From Cranoglanis bouderius (Eukaryota > Chordata > Actinopteri > Siluriformes > Cranoglanididae), in the NCBI GenBank assembly GCA_023630585.1, contig CM042543.1:22653260-22717259 (forward strand): a stretch of 64,000 nucleotides of DNA, given 5' to 3'. Of the stretch, positions 25,601 to 37,800 are shown in pieces. A program made the position numbers and the translations under genes. Below the pieces are notes generated by a model. It was not told the origin of the DNA. It did no database searches and was given only the letters and a program-made list of their open reading frames with translations. Position 1 is the first letter of the stretch, and each line of letters begins with the position of its first letter.

Positions 25601-28195
25601 CTGCAACCAGATTTCTGAGAAGGCAGGTTGTGGAAAACCCTCGAGTGACTGCAAAAGACCTGCAGCAAGACTTGGTGGCAACAGGCACTGAGGTTTCAGC
25701 CAGCACAGTATGGTGCGTACTAAACACAGAAGGTTTCCATGCCAGAACTCCAAGACGTACACCACTACTGACCCAAAAGCACCAGAAAAATCGGCTCAAA
25801 ATCATATAAATAAGCCAAAGAAATTTTGGGATTCTGTTCTGTGGAGCGATGAAACAAAACTGGAACTTTTCGGCATGATGGATCAGCGGTATGTCTGGAG
25901 GAAGAAGAATGAAGCACACACTGAAAAGAACACTCTGCCCACAGTCAAGCATGGTGGTGGCTCGGTGATCCTCTGGCACTGGAAACCTGCAGCGTGTGGA
26001 AGGTAATATGGATTCATTGAAGTATCAGGGAATCCTAGGAGAAAACGTCATGCCATCTGTGAGGAAGCTGAAGCTTGGGCGTCATTGGACGTTCCAACAG
26101 GACAGTGATCCCAAGTATACCTCAAATTCCACCAAGGCTTGGTTGCAGAAGAAGTCCTGGAAGATTCTACAGGGCCATCACAATCACCTGACTTGAACCC
26201 CATAGAAAATCTCTGGTGGGATTTGAAGAAGGCGGTTGCAGCACGCAAACCCAAGAATATTACTGAACTGGAGGCCATTGCTCATGAGGAATGGGCTAAG
26301 ATTCCTCAGGAACGCTGCCAGAAGCTGGTGTCTGGCTATGCATCTCGTTTGCAGCAGGTCATAACAGCAAAAGAGTGCTCTACTTAGTACTAAAGATGCT
26401 TGCCATGAAGGGGTTGAATAATTTTGAGACTGGAGAAGTCATTATAAGTTGCATTTTCAGTTGAATTTGGGGAAACCACTTGAAGCATTTGTTGTGTTGA
26501 GCTATTTCAATTGCTTTTGTTTGATTTGTTCATTGCAAACAGCTGAAAGTCTGTAAATTTTGACAATAAACCTGATTTGCAATGGGGGTTGAATAATTTT
26601 GATTGCAACTGTAACTATGCACAAAAATGTACATTACAAGACAATCAGTGGTGCTAACTGGGTCTCAACTGGAGAGAAACGAGAGAAAAGAAGGCTGAGC
26701 TCATGCCCAGAGAACGAGTGGCATAACTCAAAATGTAAACCAAAATATTTAACTCAATAGAATTCAGAGCAGTTTATGGAAGAACTGAAGTATAACATTA
26801 GAAATTAGCAATTGATGTACACATTCAGCATTGTGGCACACTAGATTGTCAAAAGTATGTGGACACCTGCCCATCACACCCATATGTGGGCATTCCTTTA
26901 AACTGGTGGCACATAGTTGGAAACACAGAATTGTCCAAAATGTCTTTGTATGCTGTAGCTTTAAGATTTCCTTTCACTGGAACCAAAGGGCCCTGTGCAC
27001 AAAGCAAAGTCCATAAAGATATGGTCTGATAAGGCTGATGTGGAAGAACTTCAACCTCAACCCCAGTGAACACCTTTGGGATGAACCCAACATCAATGCC
27101 TGACCTCACTAATGCTCTTGTGGCTGAATGAGCACAAATCCCCACAGACATGTTCCAAAATATAGTGGAAAGCCTTCACAGAAGAGTGGAGGCTGTTGTA
27201 ACAGCAAAGGGGAGGCCACCTCTGCGTTAATGCCCATGGTTTTGGAATGGGATGTTCAAACAGGCATTTATGGGTGTCATGGTCAGGTGTCGATATACTT
27301 TGAAGTGGGTCATATTTCCGCAATGTGAACCTCATTAAAATTTTAATCCTGGCTATTACGTTATGGCTGTGTCTGGAGCAGGAAGGTAGATCAGCAACAG
27401 GATTGGTGAACATTTCACTTTTTCTACTGGTTCTGAGTTGCTGTATCCGTTGAAAACCTAACCGATTTAACATGCTGATGATTCAAAGTTGCTCAATCCT
27501 TATCTGGAACAAATTGGGCAGATTAAACCAACTGAAAAATCCTGCTGAAAGAATCCATCTTAATCTGACCAACTACCAGCTGCCAAAACACAGGCTGAGC
27601 TGCTGAGAACGGTAGACCGTGTTCGCTTTTGCTATTTTCTAGTAATTGACTGAACAGATCATTAAACGCTTTGCTGTTGTGCTATTGTCTTCACAACAAA
27701 GTCTACAATGTAGCATACGTAGTTGTGTTTCAGTGTTTCCTTTCTAGCAGCATTTGAGCAGCTCGGCCTGTGTTATGGCAGCTGGTCAGACCCAGCATGA
27801 AAGATCAGCATCCATTTCATACTTAGAAAAGCCAAGTTGTTTTACCCCAACACGACCAGTAGGGTCCACTGGAGATCCAAATGATTTTAACTTTTCTGGG
27901 CATCTAAACGGCTTTTATTCAACTTGGAACAGTTCGGATGAATGTGCGAGTTTATAAACATAAGTTATTTACATCAATTTCATATTAGTTTGCCGGTTTA
28001 TTGGCTTCCAGACTAAATTGTCAGGTAAGTTAGCCAACATTTACCCGGTGTACCAATGCTTCAATACTTACCAATAGTGGAAATGTGCGGCGAAAGGAAC
28101 TCATTATCCGTGAGCCGGCACAACAAACAGGTTTTCCCCACACCGGAGTCTCCTAAAAGAAGAAGCCTGAAAAGGACGTCGTATTGCTTCGCCAT
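22635..28195 (-). CDS. rab15: Ras-related GTPase Rab15, seven coding exons
   Basis: Small GTPase of the Rab family; mammalian RAB15 acts in early and recycling endosome traffic. Exons on the minus strand: 28072-28195 (ATG at 28195), 24441-24501, 24254-24314, 24010-24087, 23779-23868, 22899-22964 and 22635-22769 (stop TAG 22635-22637). All borders are GT/AG and phases join cleanly, giving 615 nt and 204 residues. MAKQYDVLFRLLLLGDSGVG opens the protein. The P-loop GDSGVGKT is at residues 15-22, WDTAGQE at 62-68, NKHD at 121-124 and ETSA at 149-152. The C-terminus CSC is a Rab double-prenylation motif; the human protein ends CWC. YAPCIVQKILVGNKHDEEHR matches RAB15 more than RAB8, RAB10 or RAB13. 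Intron 1 (3.57 kb) holds a complete Tc1-like element and a Tc1 relic; intron 5 holds L2-type debris. A possible AATAAA is at 21871-21876. Confidence 0.96.
23215..23680 (-). repeat. L2-type LINE debris in rab15 intron 5
   Basis: Plus-strand phrases CTGCTTTATCCTGGTCAAGG, GTGGATCCGGAGCC and CATCCATCCATCCATTTTCC followed by ACTGCTTATCCTATCCCAGG mark two abutting, degraded tails of the L2/CR1 type, read in reverse. A GGAAGCCCCCCCGCCTGAGC stretch is the decayed body. Confidence 0.55.
25028..26611 (+). mobile_element. Tc1-like transposon in rab15 intron 1
   Basis: Both ends begin CAGTTGCAATCAAAATTATT when read inward and are flanked by TA (25026-25027 and 26612-26613), the Tc1 target duplication. 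The inverted repeats extend about 200 bp. Length 1584 bp. It carries a frameshifted transposase on the strand opposite to rab15. Confidence 0.95.
25408..26387 (+). pseudogene. Frameshifted Tc1 transposase
   Basis: Starts MAKSWSKELREEIIALHKQG, a helix-turn-helix region with a GRGRKRKLS basic hook. The catalytic blocks WSDETKLELFG, QQDSDPKYTS and SPDLNPIENLW (the D, D and E sites) are all visible but lie in different frames. Breaks fall near 25800, 26000 and 26150, so the protein cannot be made from this copy. Confidence 0.92.
26845..27310 (+). mobile_element. Internally deleted Tc1-like relic in rab15 intron 1
   Basis: Left end GTCAAAAGTATGTGGACACC and right end GGTCAGGTGTCGATATACTT are inverted relatives. 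Between them lies a transposase C-terminus relic with LNPSEHLWDE followed by a stop. Most of the transposase is gone. Confidence 0.6.
27311..28060. other. rab15 intron 1, remainder
   Basis: Holds short repeat phrases (CCAGCTGCCAAAACACAGGC near 27585, inverted around 27735-27790 and again near 29340) that suggest an old foldback MITE. No other exon seen. Confidence 0.4.
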
Positions 28196-28674
28196 GGCGT
28201 GGAGCGTGTTCTTCACAAACGCGTTTAAAGGCAAAGTGCTCGTCGATAATTTTTTTTTTTTGTTCAAGTGCCGTATTCTGTCATATTTCCTGTAATTAAG
28301 CGAAACCTCACTCATCACAATCAGTCAAGCTCCTAAAAGTAGTGGAGAGGAAGGAAAAGCGCCTCTGCTCTTGTCACTAGTTTTCTCTCTTCAGCCTCAG
28401 AGCAGCCCTGAGGGCCGTCCGCCTGTCTGCCCTAAATGTCCTCAATACTTTCATACTTTAATGATATCACCTTTTATTCATTCATTTTTTCATGGTCAAA
28501 CCCATGTCATATTCTAGCTACATCCAGATAAAGCTGTCAGTCTGGTCAAATAGCCTTCAGCTTAAAATGAATAGCAGCCTTGGAAAAGATAAGCTATGCT
28601 AAATTATGTAAACATATGTATTATTGATATGTAGATAAGGACAAGGTTAGTTTTCTTTTTTTCCTGGTAAATTT
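28196..28674. other. Upstream region of rab15
   Basis: Immediate upstream sequence of the rab15 start codon. Moderately CpG-bearing near 28180-28440, with no TATA box in the expected place. A T-run at 28248-28261 precedes the start. Transcription start not identifiable. Confidence 0.4.
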
Positions 28675-28969
28675 TGCTAAAAAAAAAAAAAAAAAAAATA
28701 CAATAAAAAGCCCAATAGAATTTGTAATAGTTTTAATGGTTATAATGGGAATTGTATTGGTTTTAATGGAAACTGTAATGGTCCCTGTGCGTCTCTACTG
28801 AATTTGTTCCCTTCTGTTGGTAGCATGTCTAGTGGATCCCATTAAGGACCAATAATGGTTTTAATGGTTAGCTGATGGTTTGTAGTCGTATTTGTAGTAC
28901 CATTGTAAACCATTAGAATTTCTGTGATGGTTTCTATTGTTTTTAGTTTTTTTTTTTTTTTCAGCAGGG
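28675..28969. mobile_element. MITE with CCCTGCTG ends, copy 2
   Basis: The right end TTTCTATTG, T-run and CAGCAGGG matches the copy at 15686-15961. The left end is eroded around an A-run (28679-28698). Interior words GGTTTTAATGG and TTTCTGTGATGG are shared. Confidence 0.65.
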
Positions 28970-29679
28970 TTGTTAGTTAATTTAGGTAAAGATTAACCCA
29001 CTAAGGAATGTCTTTAAATAATTATACAAATGACAAAATACCGTAAAGTTTGGTTGAGTAAGCGTAAGCAGTTTATAATATGCCCCAGAACAGTAGAAAA
29101 ATGTGCTGCATGCATAAAGACCACAAAAATGCAATGTACAGGGGACTATTCTGAAGCCAAGCATCATAATCGTACTGAAAAATTCAGCTTAGATTTATCA
29201 TCAACCAGCTGTCAAAACACTTCAAACTGGTCAAACTAGTACACCATATTTACTTGGTGGTAAATTATTTTTCAGCATCCTTATTACAATTTCCTGTCTA
29301 TCAGCACTTAACAGTTGCTAAAGCTTGTCTACCAGTTTAACCAGCTCGGCCTGTGTTTTGGCAGATGGTAGCTGTTCAAACTAAAGCCGGCTTTATACAG
29401 TACGATATTTTCTGACTAGTTTTGCTGTCGCAGGCAAAAATTGCACATTGTAAAGAATGAGATGAGATCAGTGGTCTTAGAACATATAATGTCCAAAGGT
29501 TTATACTGTGCAGTGTAAACATAGGTGGATAGTCATATAGTCAGTAGGTTAGTCAAAAATGCAATAAAAAAAAATGTAAAAAATTGCCAAATGAATTGGC
29601 ATTAATTTTATAAACGGATGCACAACATTTTTTACAACTGACATAGTTGTGTGTGTGTGTATATATGTATGCATGTATA

Positions 29680-29737
<58 letters not shown>

Positions 29738-29746
29738 CACACACAC
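28970..29746. other. No gene recognised; microsatellites at right end
   Basis: AT-rich DNA ending in compound microsatellites: (GT)n 29648-29660, (AT)n 29684-29734 and (CA)n 29735-29748. No exon seen. Confidence 0.5.
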
Positions 29747-29748
29747 AC
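29684..29748. repeat. Compound (AT)n(CA)n microsatellite
   Basis: About 25 AT units followed by CA units, directly abutting a Tc1-type terminal repeat fragment (29747-29770). Confidence 0.92.
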
Positions 29749-29984
29749 CTGCCTAAAACTTTTGTACAGTATATATACACAGTACTGTGCAAAGGTTTTA
29801 GGCAGGTGTGGAAAAAATGCTGTAAAATAAGAATGCTTTCAAAAATAGACATGTTAATAGTTTATATTTATCAATTAACAAAATGCAAAGTGAGTGAACA
29901 GAAGAAAAATCTACATCAAATCAATATTTAGTGTGACCACCATTTGCCTTCAAAACAGCATCAATTCATCAATTCTTCTAGGTA

Positions 29985-31550
29985 CAGCCGTGGCCAAAAG
30001 TTTTGAGAATGACACAAATATTAATTTTTACAAAGTCTGCTGCCTCAGTTTTTATGATGGCAATTTGCATATACTCCAGAATGTTATGAAGAGTGATCAG
30101 ATGAATTGCAATTAATTTCAAAGTCCCTCTTTGCCATGAAAATGAACTTAATCCCCCCAAAAAATGTCCACTGCATTTCAGCCCTTCCACAAAAGGACCA
30201 GCTGACATCATGTCAGTGATTCTCTCGTTAACACAGGTGAGAGTGTTAACGAGGACAAGGCTGGAGATCACTCTGTCATGCTGATTGAGTTAGAATAACA
30301 GACTGGAAGCTTTAAAAGGAGGGTGGTGCTTGAAATTATTGTTCTTCCTCTGTTAACTATGGTTACTTGCAAGGAAACACGTGCAGCCATCATTGTTTTG
30401 CACAAAAAGGGATTCACAGGCAAGGATATTGCTGCTAGTAAGATTGCACCTAAATCAACCATTTATCGGATCATCAAGACCTTCAAGGAGAGAGGTTCAA
30501 CTGTTGTGAAGAAGGCTTCAGGGCGCCCAAGAAAGTCCAGCAAGTGACAGGACTGTCTCCTAAAATTGATTCAGCTGCGGGATCGGGGCACCACCAGTGC
30601 AGAGCTTGCTCAGGAATGGCAGCAGGCAGGTGTGAGTGCGTCTGCACGCACAGTAAGGCGAAGACTTTTGGAGGATGGCCTGGTGTCAAGAAGGGCAGCA
30701 AAGAAGCCACTTCTCTCCAGGAAAAAACATCAGGGACAGACTGCTATTCTGCAAAAAGTACAGGGATTGGACTGCTGAGGACTGGGGTAATGTCAGTTTC
30801 TCTGATGAGTCCCCTTTCCGATTGTTTGGGGCATCTGGAAAAAAGCTTGTCCGGAGAAGAAAAGGTGAGCGCTACCATCAGTCCTGTGTCATGCCAACAG
30901 TAAAGCATCCTGAGACCACTCATGTGTGGGGTTGCTTCTCAGCCAAGGGAGTGGGCTCACTCACAATTTTGCCTAAGAACACAGCCATGAATAAAGAATG
31001 GTACAAAAACATCCTCAGAGAGCAACTTCTCCCAACCATCCAAGAACAGTTTGGTGATGAACAATGCCTTTTCCAGCATGATGGGGCACCTTGACACAAG
31101 GCAAAAGTGATAACGAAGTGGCTCGGGGAACAAAACATCGACATTTTGGGTCCATGGCCAGGAAACTTCCCAGACCTTAATCCCATTGAGAATTTGTGGT
31201 CAATCCTGAAGAGGCGGGTGGACAAACAAAAACCCACAAACTCTGACAAACTCCAAGCACTGATTATGCAAGAATGGGCTGCCATCAGTCAGGATGTGGC
31301 CCAGAAGTTGATTGACAGCATGCCAGGGCGAATTGCAGAGGTCTTGAAAAAGAAGGGAAAACACTGCAAATATTGACTCTTTGCATAAACTTCATGTAAT
31401 TGTCAATAAAAGCCATTGACACTTATGAAATGCTTGTGATTATACTTCAGTAACAGTTAGTAACATCTGACAAAAAGATCTAAAAACACTGAAGCAGTAG
31501 ACTTTGTGAAAATTAATATTTGCCATTCTCAAAACTTTTGGATACTGCTG
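29985..31550 (+). mobile_element. Inner Tc1-like transposon
   Basis: Ends CAGCCGTGGCCAAAAG and, inverted, CAGCAGTATCCAAAAG, flanked by TA at 29983-29984 and 31551-31552. Removing it and one TA gives CTTCTAGGTACACTTG, which matches the outer element's other repeat at 32541-32570. That proves both insertion and borders. Length 1566 bp. Confidence 0.95.
30359..31376 (+). pseudogene. Broken transposase of the inner Tc1
   Basis: MVTCKETRAAIIVLHKKGFT opens the frame. A TGA at about 30545, a frameshift near 30740 and a TGA after FQHDGAP (31093-31095) break it. FSDESPFRLFG and FPDLNPIENLWSILKRR mark the first and last catalytic sites; FQHDGAP holds the second Asp. About 340 codons in total, the normal Tc1 size. 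Confidence 0.92.
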
Positions 31551-31559
31551 TACACTTGC

Positions 31560-32348
31560 ACATAGTTTTTGAAGGAACTCGGCAGGTAGGTTGGCCCAAA
31601 CATCTTGGATAACTAACCACTGTTGTTCTGTGGATTTAGGCAGCCACAGTTGCTTCTCTCTCTTCATGTAATCCCAGACAGACTCGATAATGTTGAGATC
31701 AGGGCTCTGTGGGGGCCATGTGTGGGGTCGTTGTCATGCTGCAGAATAAATTTGGGGCCAATCAGATGCTTCCCTGATCTTACTGCATGATGGATAAGTA
31801 TCTACCTATACTTCTCAGCATTGAGGAGACCATTAATTCTGACCAAATCAAAACAATCAACCAACCTGCCTTCGTCTACAGCCAAATATGTCAAATTTTG
31901 ACTCATCAGTCCAGAGCACCTGCTGCCATTTTTCTGCACCCCAGTTCCTGTGTTTTCATGCATAGCTGAGTCACTTGGCCCTGTTTCCACGTCGGAGATA
32001 TGGCTTTTTGGCCGCAAGTCTTCCATGAAGGCCACATCTGACCAGACTTCTCCGGTCATTAGATGGATGTACCAGGGTCCCACTGGTTTCTGCCAGGTCT
32101 GAGCTGATGGCACTGCCGGACATCTTCAGATTGCGAAGGGAAGTAAGCCTTTCATCTGCTGCAGTTAGTTTTCTTGGCCGACCACTGCATCTACGGACCT
32201 CAACGTTGCCAGTTTCTTTGTGCTTCTTCAATAGAGCTTGGATAGCACGTCTGGAAACCTCTGTCTGCCTTGAAATTTCTGCCTGGTAGAGACCTTGCTG
32301 ATGCAGTGTAACTACCTTCTGTCTTGTTGCTGTGCTTAATCTTTCCAT
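31560..32348 (-). pseudogene. Transposase relic of the outer Tc1-like element
   Basis: Starts at 32348 with MERLSTATRQKVVTLHQQGL, followed by helix-turn-helix segments, a GRPRK hook and LTAADERLTSLRNL. The frame breaks near 31970. Past the damage, a C-terminal block with SPDLNIIESVWDYMKRE is readable near 31640-31720. The central catalytic region is largely lost. Confidence 0.88.
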
Positions 32349-32652
32349 GGTATATGACTTTTGACAGTAAACTTGTCTTCAGCAACCTCACCTTGTTAGC
32401 TGAGTTTGGTTGTTCCTCACCCAGTTTTATTTCTCCTACACAGCTGTTTCTGTTTCAGTTAATGATTGTGTTTCAACCTACATATTGAATTGATGATCAT
32501 TAGCACCTGTTTGGTATAATTGTTTAATCATACACCTGACTATATGCAAGTGTACCTAGAAGACTTGATGCTGTTTTGAAGGCAAAGGCTGGTCACACCA
32601 AATATTGATTTGATGTAGATTTTTCTTCTGTTCACTCACTTTGCATTTTGTT

Positions 32653-33060
32653 ACACACACACACACACACACACACACTGATCAGCCAGAACATTAAAAC
32701 CACCTGCCTAAGAAGGCCTCAGTCTTGTAAGGAGCTGAGGCCTCCATTATCGTCACATGGGAATCTGGGTTTGGCAAACTCCAGTTGATGAACTCCCGTT
32801 GCCTGAAAAGAGCCCTGATCTCAACCCCACTGAACATCTTTGGGATGAATTGGAACATCAAAGTACATTGTTTGTCCTCCCCCTCTACCTCATCCATCGA
32901 CAGAAAGGGAGCATCAATCACTATTTGTGGAATGGATCATTCCCGGCATAGCAGTGTTAGTGTATGTGGTGCTAGTATGAGTGTAACTTGCACAGCAATA
33001 TTGCTTTGAATTTAAAACACAGTACTGCCCAATTTATTAGACACACTTGCCTTATAGGTA
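32653..33060 (+). repeat. (CA)n run and Tc1-like fragment
   Basis: (CA)n at 32653-32679, then GATCAGCCAGAACATTAAAA, a common teleost Tc1-type terminus. Next comes a transposase C-terminus relic PEKSPDLNPTEHLWDELEHQ (about 32806-32868, plus frame). The right border is unclear, near AATTTATTAGACACACTTGC. Confidence 0.6.
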
Positions 33061-33443
33061 TACAGTTAGAAACTGTAGCCTTTTTTCCATGTACCATTTT
33101 CAACAATCATCCTCGATCAGATGCTGTACATGCTGTTTTTTTTTTAATTTGTAAAAAATTTTGTAAACTATATTGATCCCCCCCCCAGATCAACATATTC
33201 ACGTCTTTTGTGCAGATTCATGAGCAAAGATTCCAATTAAGTCCATTTCATTTCATTTGTCCTGATTGTAACACTACAAAATGTGGAAAAGTACAAAGAG
33301 GGGGTGAAAGGGGCCACTGAGCTAAGCAGTCACCTGGAACACGCCACATTATTGCTGAAATTTCCATTAACCCAACCAAGCATGTCAACAACAGTTTAAA
33401 AAAAATAAATAAATAAAAAAAAAGTAGGTCTTTTTAAATGGAC

Positions 33444-33476
<33 letters not shown>

Positions 33477-34547
33477 CAACATAGTTTAACAAATGTACAT
33501 TACATAAACAAAATACCATTAACACAAGCCATTTGATTAACAATTTGCCATTACTAGCCAATGCTGTGGATGCAAGTATGACATTTCAACAATCACAATT
33601 CAACCACACAATCAGTATATGGTTCCAAGGGCTTTCGCAAAATCACTTTTGTGTCTAGCCACCATTTACCTGAGATAAAATATTAGTGCATTTTACAGTT
33701 GGAACTGCAATGATGTGCGTGTGTGTGTGTGTGTTGGGGGTGTGTGCAGATGCCTTAATATCTCACAGTCTAAATTCAGGTGGGAATTTGTGTACTATGT
33801 ACAATGTTTGATTGTCGCAATTCTCTCATACAAACTATATGTTCATGTCATCATGCATAATCCACAACTGGAAGGTAAACACTCTGAAATCTCACTCCCA
33901 CCAGCACAATCACACCTGATGAGGTCAAAGATAAAATAGTTTTATTTGGAGTCTCATAGTAAAGGTATGCCTCAACTTGCAAGACAACTGTTGGCAGTAT
34001 GTACAACATACCTGTAATTTCCATGGAATGGAATAAAAGCACAATATTTCAATCTTTCAAATGAAACCAAAACATTCCCTAGGCAGGCAAGTTCACGGGG
34101 AAGGTTATTCCATCAAGACAATTACATTTAAGCGTATACAGTGCCACATACTACATAGTGAAATGGACAAACTTACATGTAATCAAAAAACTGCTTTTGA
34201 ACTACATGGTAACATTCAACTTCTGGAGGGAAGTTTACCTGTATTAAAAAGTTGTCCTCTTTTGGCGAAGCAGATTAAAAATCCAAGCTCCAAAACTAGG
34301 ATGTCTGGAAATTGAAAATTCGAGGCCAGCTACTTCCACTTATAATCTCAGGCAAAAACACCACATTAACAAAATACAGCCTCTACATTCCATTAAATAA
34401 ACAAATTCAGCAACAGATATTTGCCAAAAAGGGGAGAACACCAGTCTTCCATACCAGGATCATACAGCCAACATACTCTTGTGTTCTTTTAAAAAGCACC
34501 ATTGTATATCTCATGGAAAATTAGAAATATTACAAATGTAAATTATT
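33061..34547. other. No gene recognised downstream of max
   Basis: AT-rich, with an A-run at 33449-33474 and (TG)n at 33717-33733. It may hold distal 3' UTR of max. No fntb exon was seen here or elsewhere between rab15 and max. Confidence 0.45.
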
Positions 34548-34553
34548 TTTATT
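34548..34553 (-). terminator. Candidate polyadenylation signal of max
   Basis: AATAAA on the minus strand, about 345 nt after the max stop codon. Other AATAAA hexamers occur further left in AT-rich DNA, so the true 3' end is uncertain. Confidence 0.35.
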
Positions 34554-34897
34554 AAATGCCTATTTTCCTCTTTCTATCTCATAGATCATTTGGGAAACAT
34601 AATGCTTTGTTGCTTTACATTACTTGCTGCATGACTACTTGAAGAGGCTGGAAAATATCGCAGTCTTAAAACTGCCAAGCTGCCACGCCTTGGAGGAAAA
34701 TGAAGCTTTGCTTGATCCACGCACAAAGTGGCATCAGTGTTGAGAGATGAAAGGCTGAAACTTTTCAGGCCTTTCTCAAGACACTCCCCACGTTTCTGAA
34801 CACACAGGAGAAAAGAGAGGAAGGAACAGGTTGTGGGAGGGTGAGACAGGAGGGGGCGAGGATGGAGGAGAGAGTCTGACAGGCAGGATGGATGCGT

Positions 34898-37800
34898 CTA
34901 GCTGGGCTCCGCACGCAACTTCTTTCTGGTGGGCGGCTCCTCGGGCTCAGACTCGGAGCTGGAATCAGAACCACCATCGAAGGCCGACACAGCACTGCCT
35001 TTAGGGTTGGTGTACAAGCTGCTGTCTGATGAGTAGCTGGCCTGCAGCTGCGTGTTCCCCTTGGCCTTCTCTAGGGCACGGACTGGTGTGGCCAAGAAAC
35101 AAACATGCGCACACAAAAAAGAAAACTAAATGAGGCATTTGCATTTTCACTTTGGACTCAAAGCAAAGAAACCTTTAGAGAGGTTCTAGTTCTTTTAACC
35201 CTTGTTCTTTAAATGGAATTTTGATCATTTACCAATTCCCACCCTCTAGCTAGCTCTCCCTTATCACATGACGGCTACCAACCAGGGAGGGTGAAGAGTA
35301 GCACATACTTGCTCTGAGACACCTGAAGTCACAGCAACTTGTCAAACTGCTGCTCATGCAATGAAACAGGGCAGCTGAATAGACTCTGAGGAGACCACAG
35401 ACTGCCCTCTTCCGCATACATGAGCTCGCAGATGCTCACGATTGGCTAGTGTCAATCTGACTGACTGGGGAGAAAGTAAAGCCACGCCTTCCCCCAGAGA
35501 GTATGGACAATTTCTTTCCCACTTGGAAACATGGATGTATGTATTGCTGCGAGAAGAACTGGCTCATTTGTCACTTTTTTTAACACCCCTACTGCCTACC
35601 TCTTCCTCTGTTGAGGACAAGTTAGAAAAACCAACATGGAAAAAAATTGTGGCAGTAAAAATGTGTTCTGTTAGTGTGCAAATATTTATGAATGAATTGA
35701 AAATAGTTCATTGCAATATGAACTATTTGCAGTTTTATGCAGTTTTTGAGACATTCACCAGTATGCAGCGCGATGTCCCACATTAACTGTGGTTGCATAC
35801 AGTCGAGTCACAGAAGCAGCTCCTCACCTCTTGATTTTCTGCCTGCAGAGCCACATAGTGCCAAATAGTGAAATAACACTGGCCAAGTAAATCGCCTGAT
35901 CTGAACCTCATTGCAAAAGACTAAAGCGGGGAAGAGACCTTGAATCTGAATGGATCCTAGACAACCAACCAAATAAATTTTCCACCACAACGATTTACAC
36001 ACTTCGTGCCATGCTATTATAGTAAAACAATGAAAACAGTAATTTTTTAATAACAGCATGCCCAATGGTGTGTTCCCTACTGATACTGGGTCATTCATAT
36101 AGGAATTATGGTCTTTTATACAGCCACTCTCATTACTAAATGCTGGGCATCTTTCCTGGTAAAATGCACCTTTGTTCAGTTCTAGCTTGTTAAGGGGTTT
36201 CAGATACCCTCACTTGTTTTATTAAGAGAAATATAGTGGTGATCATGCTGGGTGATGCATGTAGTGCCAATGAGAAAATCTTAACAGGCAGGGAAAATAA
36301 ACAGTTTTATTAGTGTATGTCAGTGGAGGACATGGCTACACGGCTCAGATGCGTGCCCTGATGTACTTAATAATAAGCAACTCCTCCATTGTTTTTTTTT
36401 TAACAACCATAGAGTCCTGCCTTGTGAATGACACCATGAATACTGTGGAACATTTATTTGGTTGGTTGTCTAGGATCCATTCAGATTCAGGGACTCTTCC
36501 CCGCTTTAGTCTTTTGCAATGAGGTTCAGATCAGGCGATTTACTTGGCCAGTGTTATTTCACTATTTGGCACTATGTGGCTCTGCAGGCAGAAAATCAAG
36601 AGGTGAGGAGCTGCTTGTGTGAGTTGACTGTATGCAACCACAGTTAATGTGGGACATCGCACTGCATACTGGTGAATGTCTCAAAAACAGCCAAGTTGTT
36701 ACTTGTAGTTATACTGCATTGTTGCAAAATTTTCAATTCTTTCAGACAAATTTTTACTGCCACAATTTTTTCCATGTTGGTTTTTCTAACTTGTCCCCAA
36801 CAGAGGGGTAGAGGTAGGCAGTAGGGGTGTTAAACAAGTGACATCACTCACTGCTTTTCTAAAAAGTAGATTATTGCCGTTTTTTTCCTACAAATTTTGG
36901 ACGTGATCTGTCACCCAAAAAGAAAAATGTCAGCAACAACACTTTTTAAAATAGAATTGCCTTGCCTAGTGTGGCAAACTATTATTGATTTTATTATCCT
37001 GCTTCAAACTGACTTTACTGTCAGTTAAGTTTTGAAGGATTTAAATCAATTGAATAGACAAAACTTTTTAACTTCAGAATGATTCCTACTACTGCAATTG
37101 ACATTCTCCCCTGTCAATCAGATTGACACTAGCCAATCGTGAGCATCTGCGAGCTCATGTATGTGGAAGAGGGCAGTCAGTGCACTCCTCAGAGTCTATT
37201 CAGCTGCCCTGTTCCATAGCATGAACAGCAATTTGAAAGGTTGATGTGACTTCAGGTGTTTCCCGTACTTCCATAGCAATGGGTTGAAATTGTAAATGCT
37301 ACAGTTAAACCCTTGATGTTGGCACCCCTATAGGCGATATGAAACTGACATTTTTTTCATGAGCAGCTCAGTAGGTGTTAATTAAGAGTTCTCCCCTTAG
37401 TAAATGTATCTGGCAGGAGTTATTAATTTCAAGCCCTGATGTTAAAGCATGTGAAATACTGTAGCTCTACTACACTTTAAAAAAAAAATCTCACAATTAC
37501 CCTGCTGCTCCAGCAAAGCATTCTGTTTCTTCAGGTCATCAATGTCCTGTTGGTGCGTGTGGTTCTTGCGGCGCATGTACTGGATATACTCTGTGGCTTT
37601 GTCTAAAATCTGAGCTCGGGAAGCCTGTTTGACAAAGTTCTATCACACATCTGAATCATGACAGGAGGTTCCATCATATACACATGTATCAAGATGTCAA
37701 TAACAATCCTTTGACTTCTCAAGGTTAGAAATCTTGTTAATGTTAATTTGCATCAAACAGCTTTAGAAGTGAAGAGCCAAATATTTAAATGACGCAGTTA

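Larger units (their letters stand above)
29778..32652 (-). mobile_element. Outer Tc1-like element, interrupted and missing its right tip
   Basis: The left repeat reads CAGTACTGTGCAAAGGTTTT, like the MITE family at 6501, and continues to CTTCTAGGTA. The matching inverted repeat on the right (32541-32652) stops at CACTTTGCATTTTG and gives way to a (CA)n run, so the outermost ~100 bp are lost. The body is split by a second Tc1 (29985-31550). Its own transposase is on the minus strand. Confidence 0.85.

Noticed and set aside
25530..25979. Minus-strand frame of 149 codons
   Set aside because: Antisense shadow of the Tc1 transposase relic.
28061..28318. Start of rab15 at the upstream methionine (28318)
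   Set aside because: The extra 41 residues are lysine-rich UTR translation. MAKQYDV at 28195 is the conserved Rab15 start.
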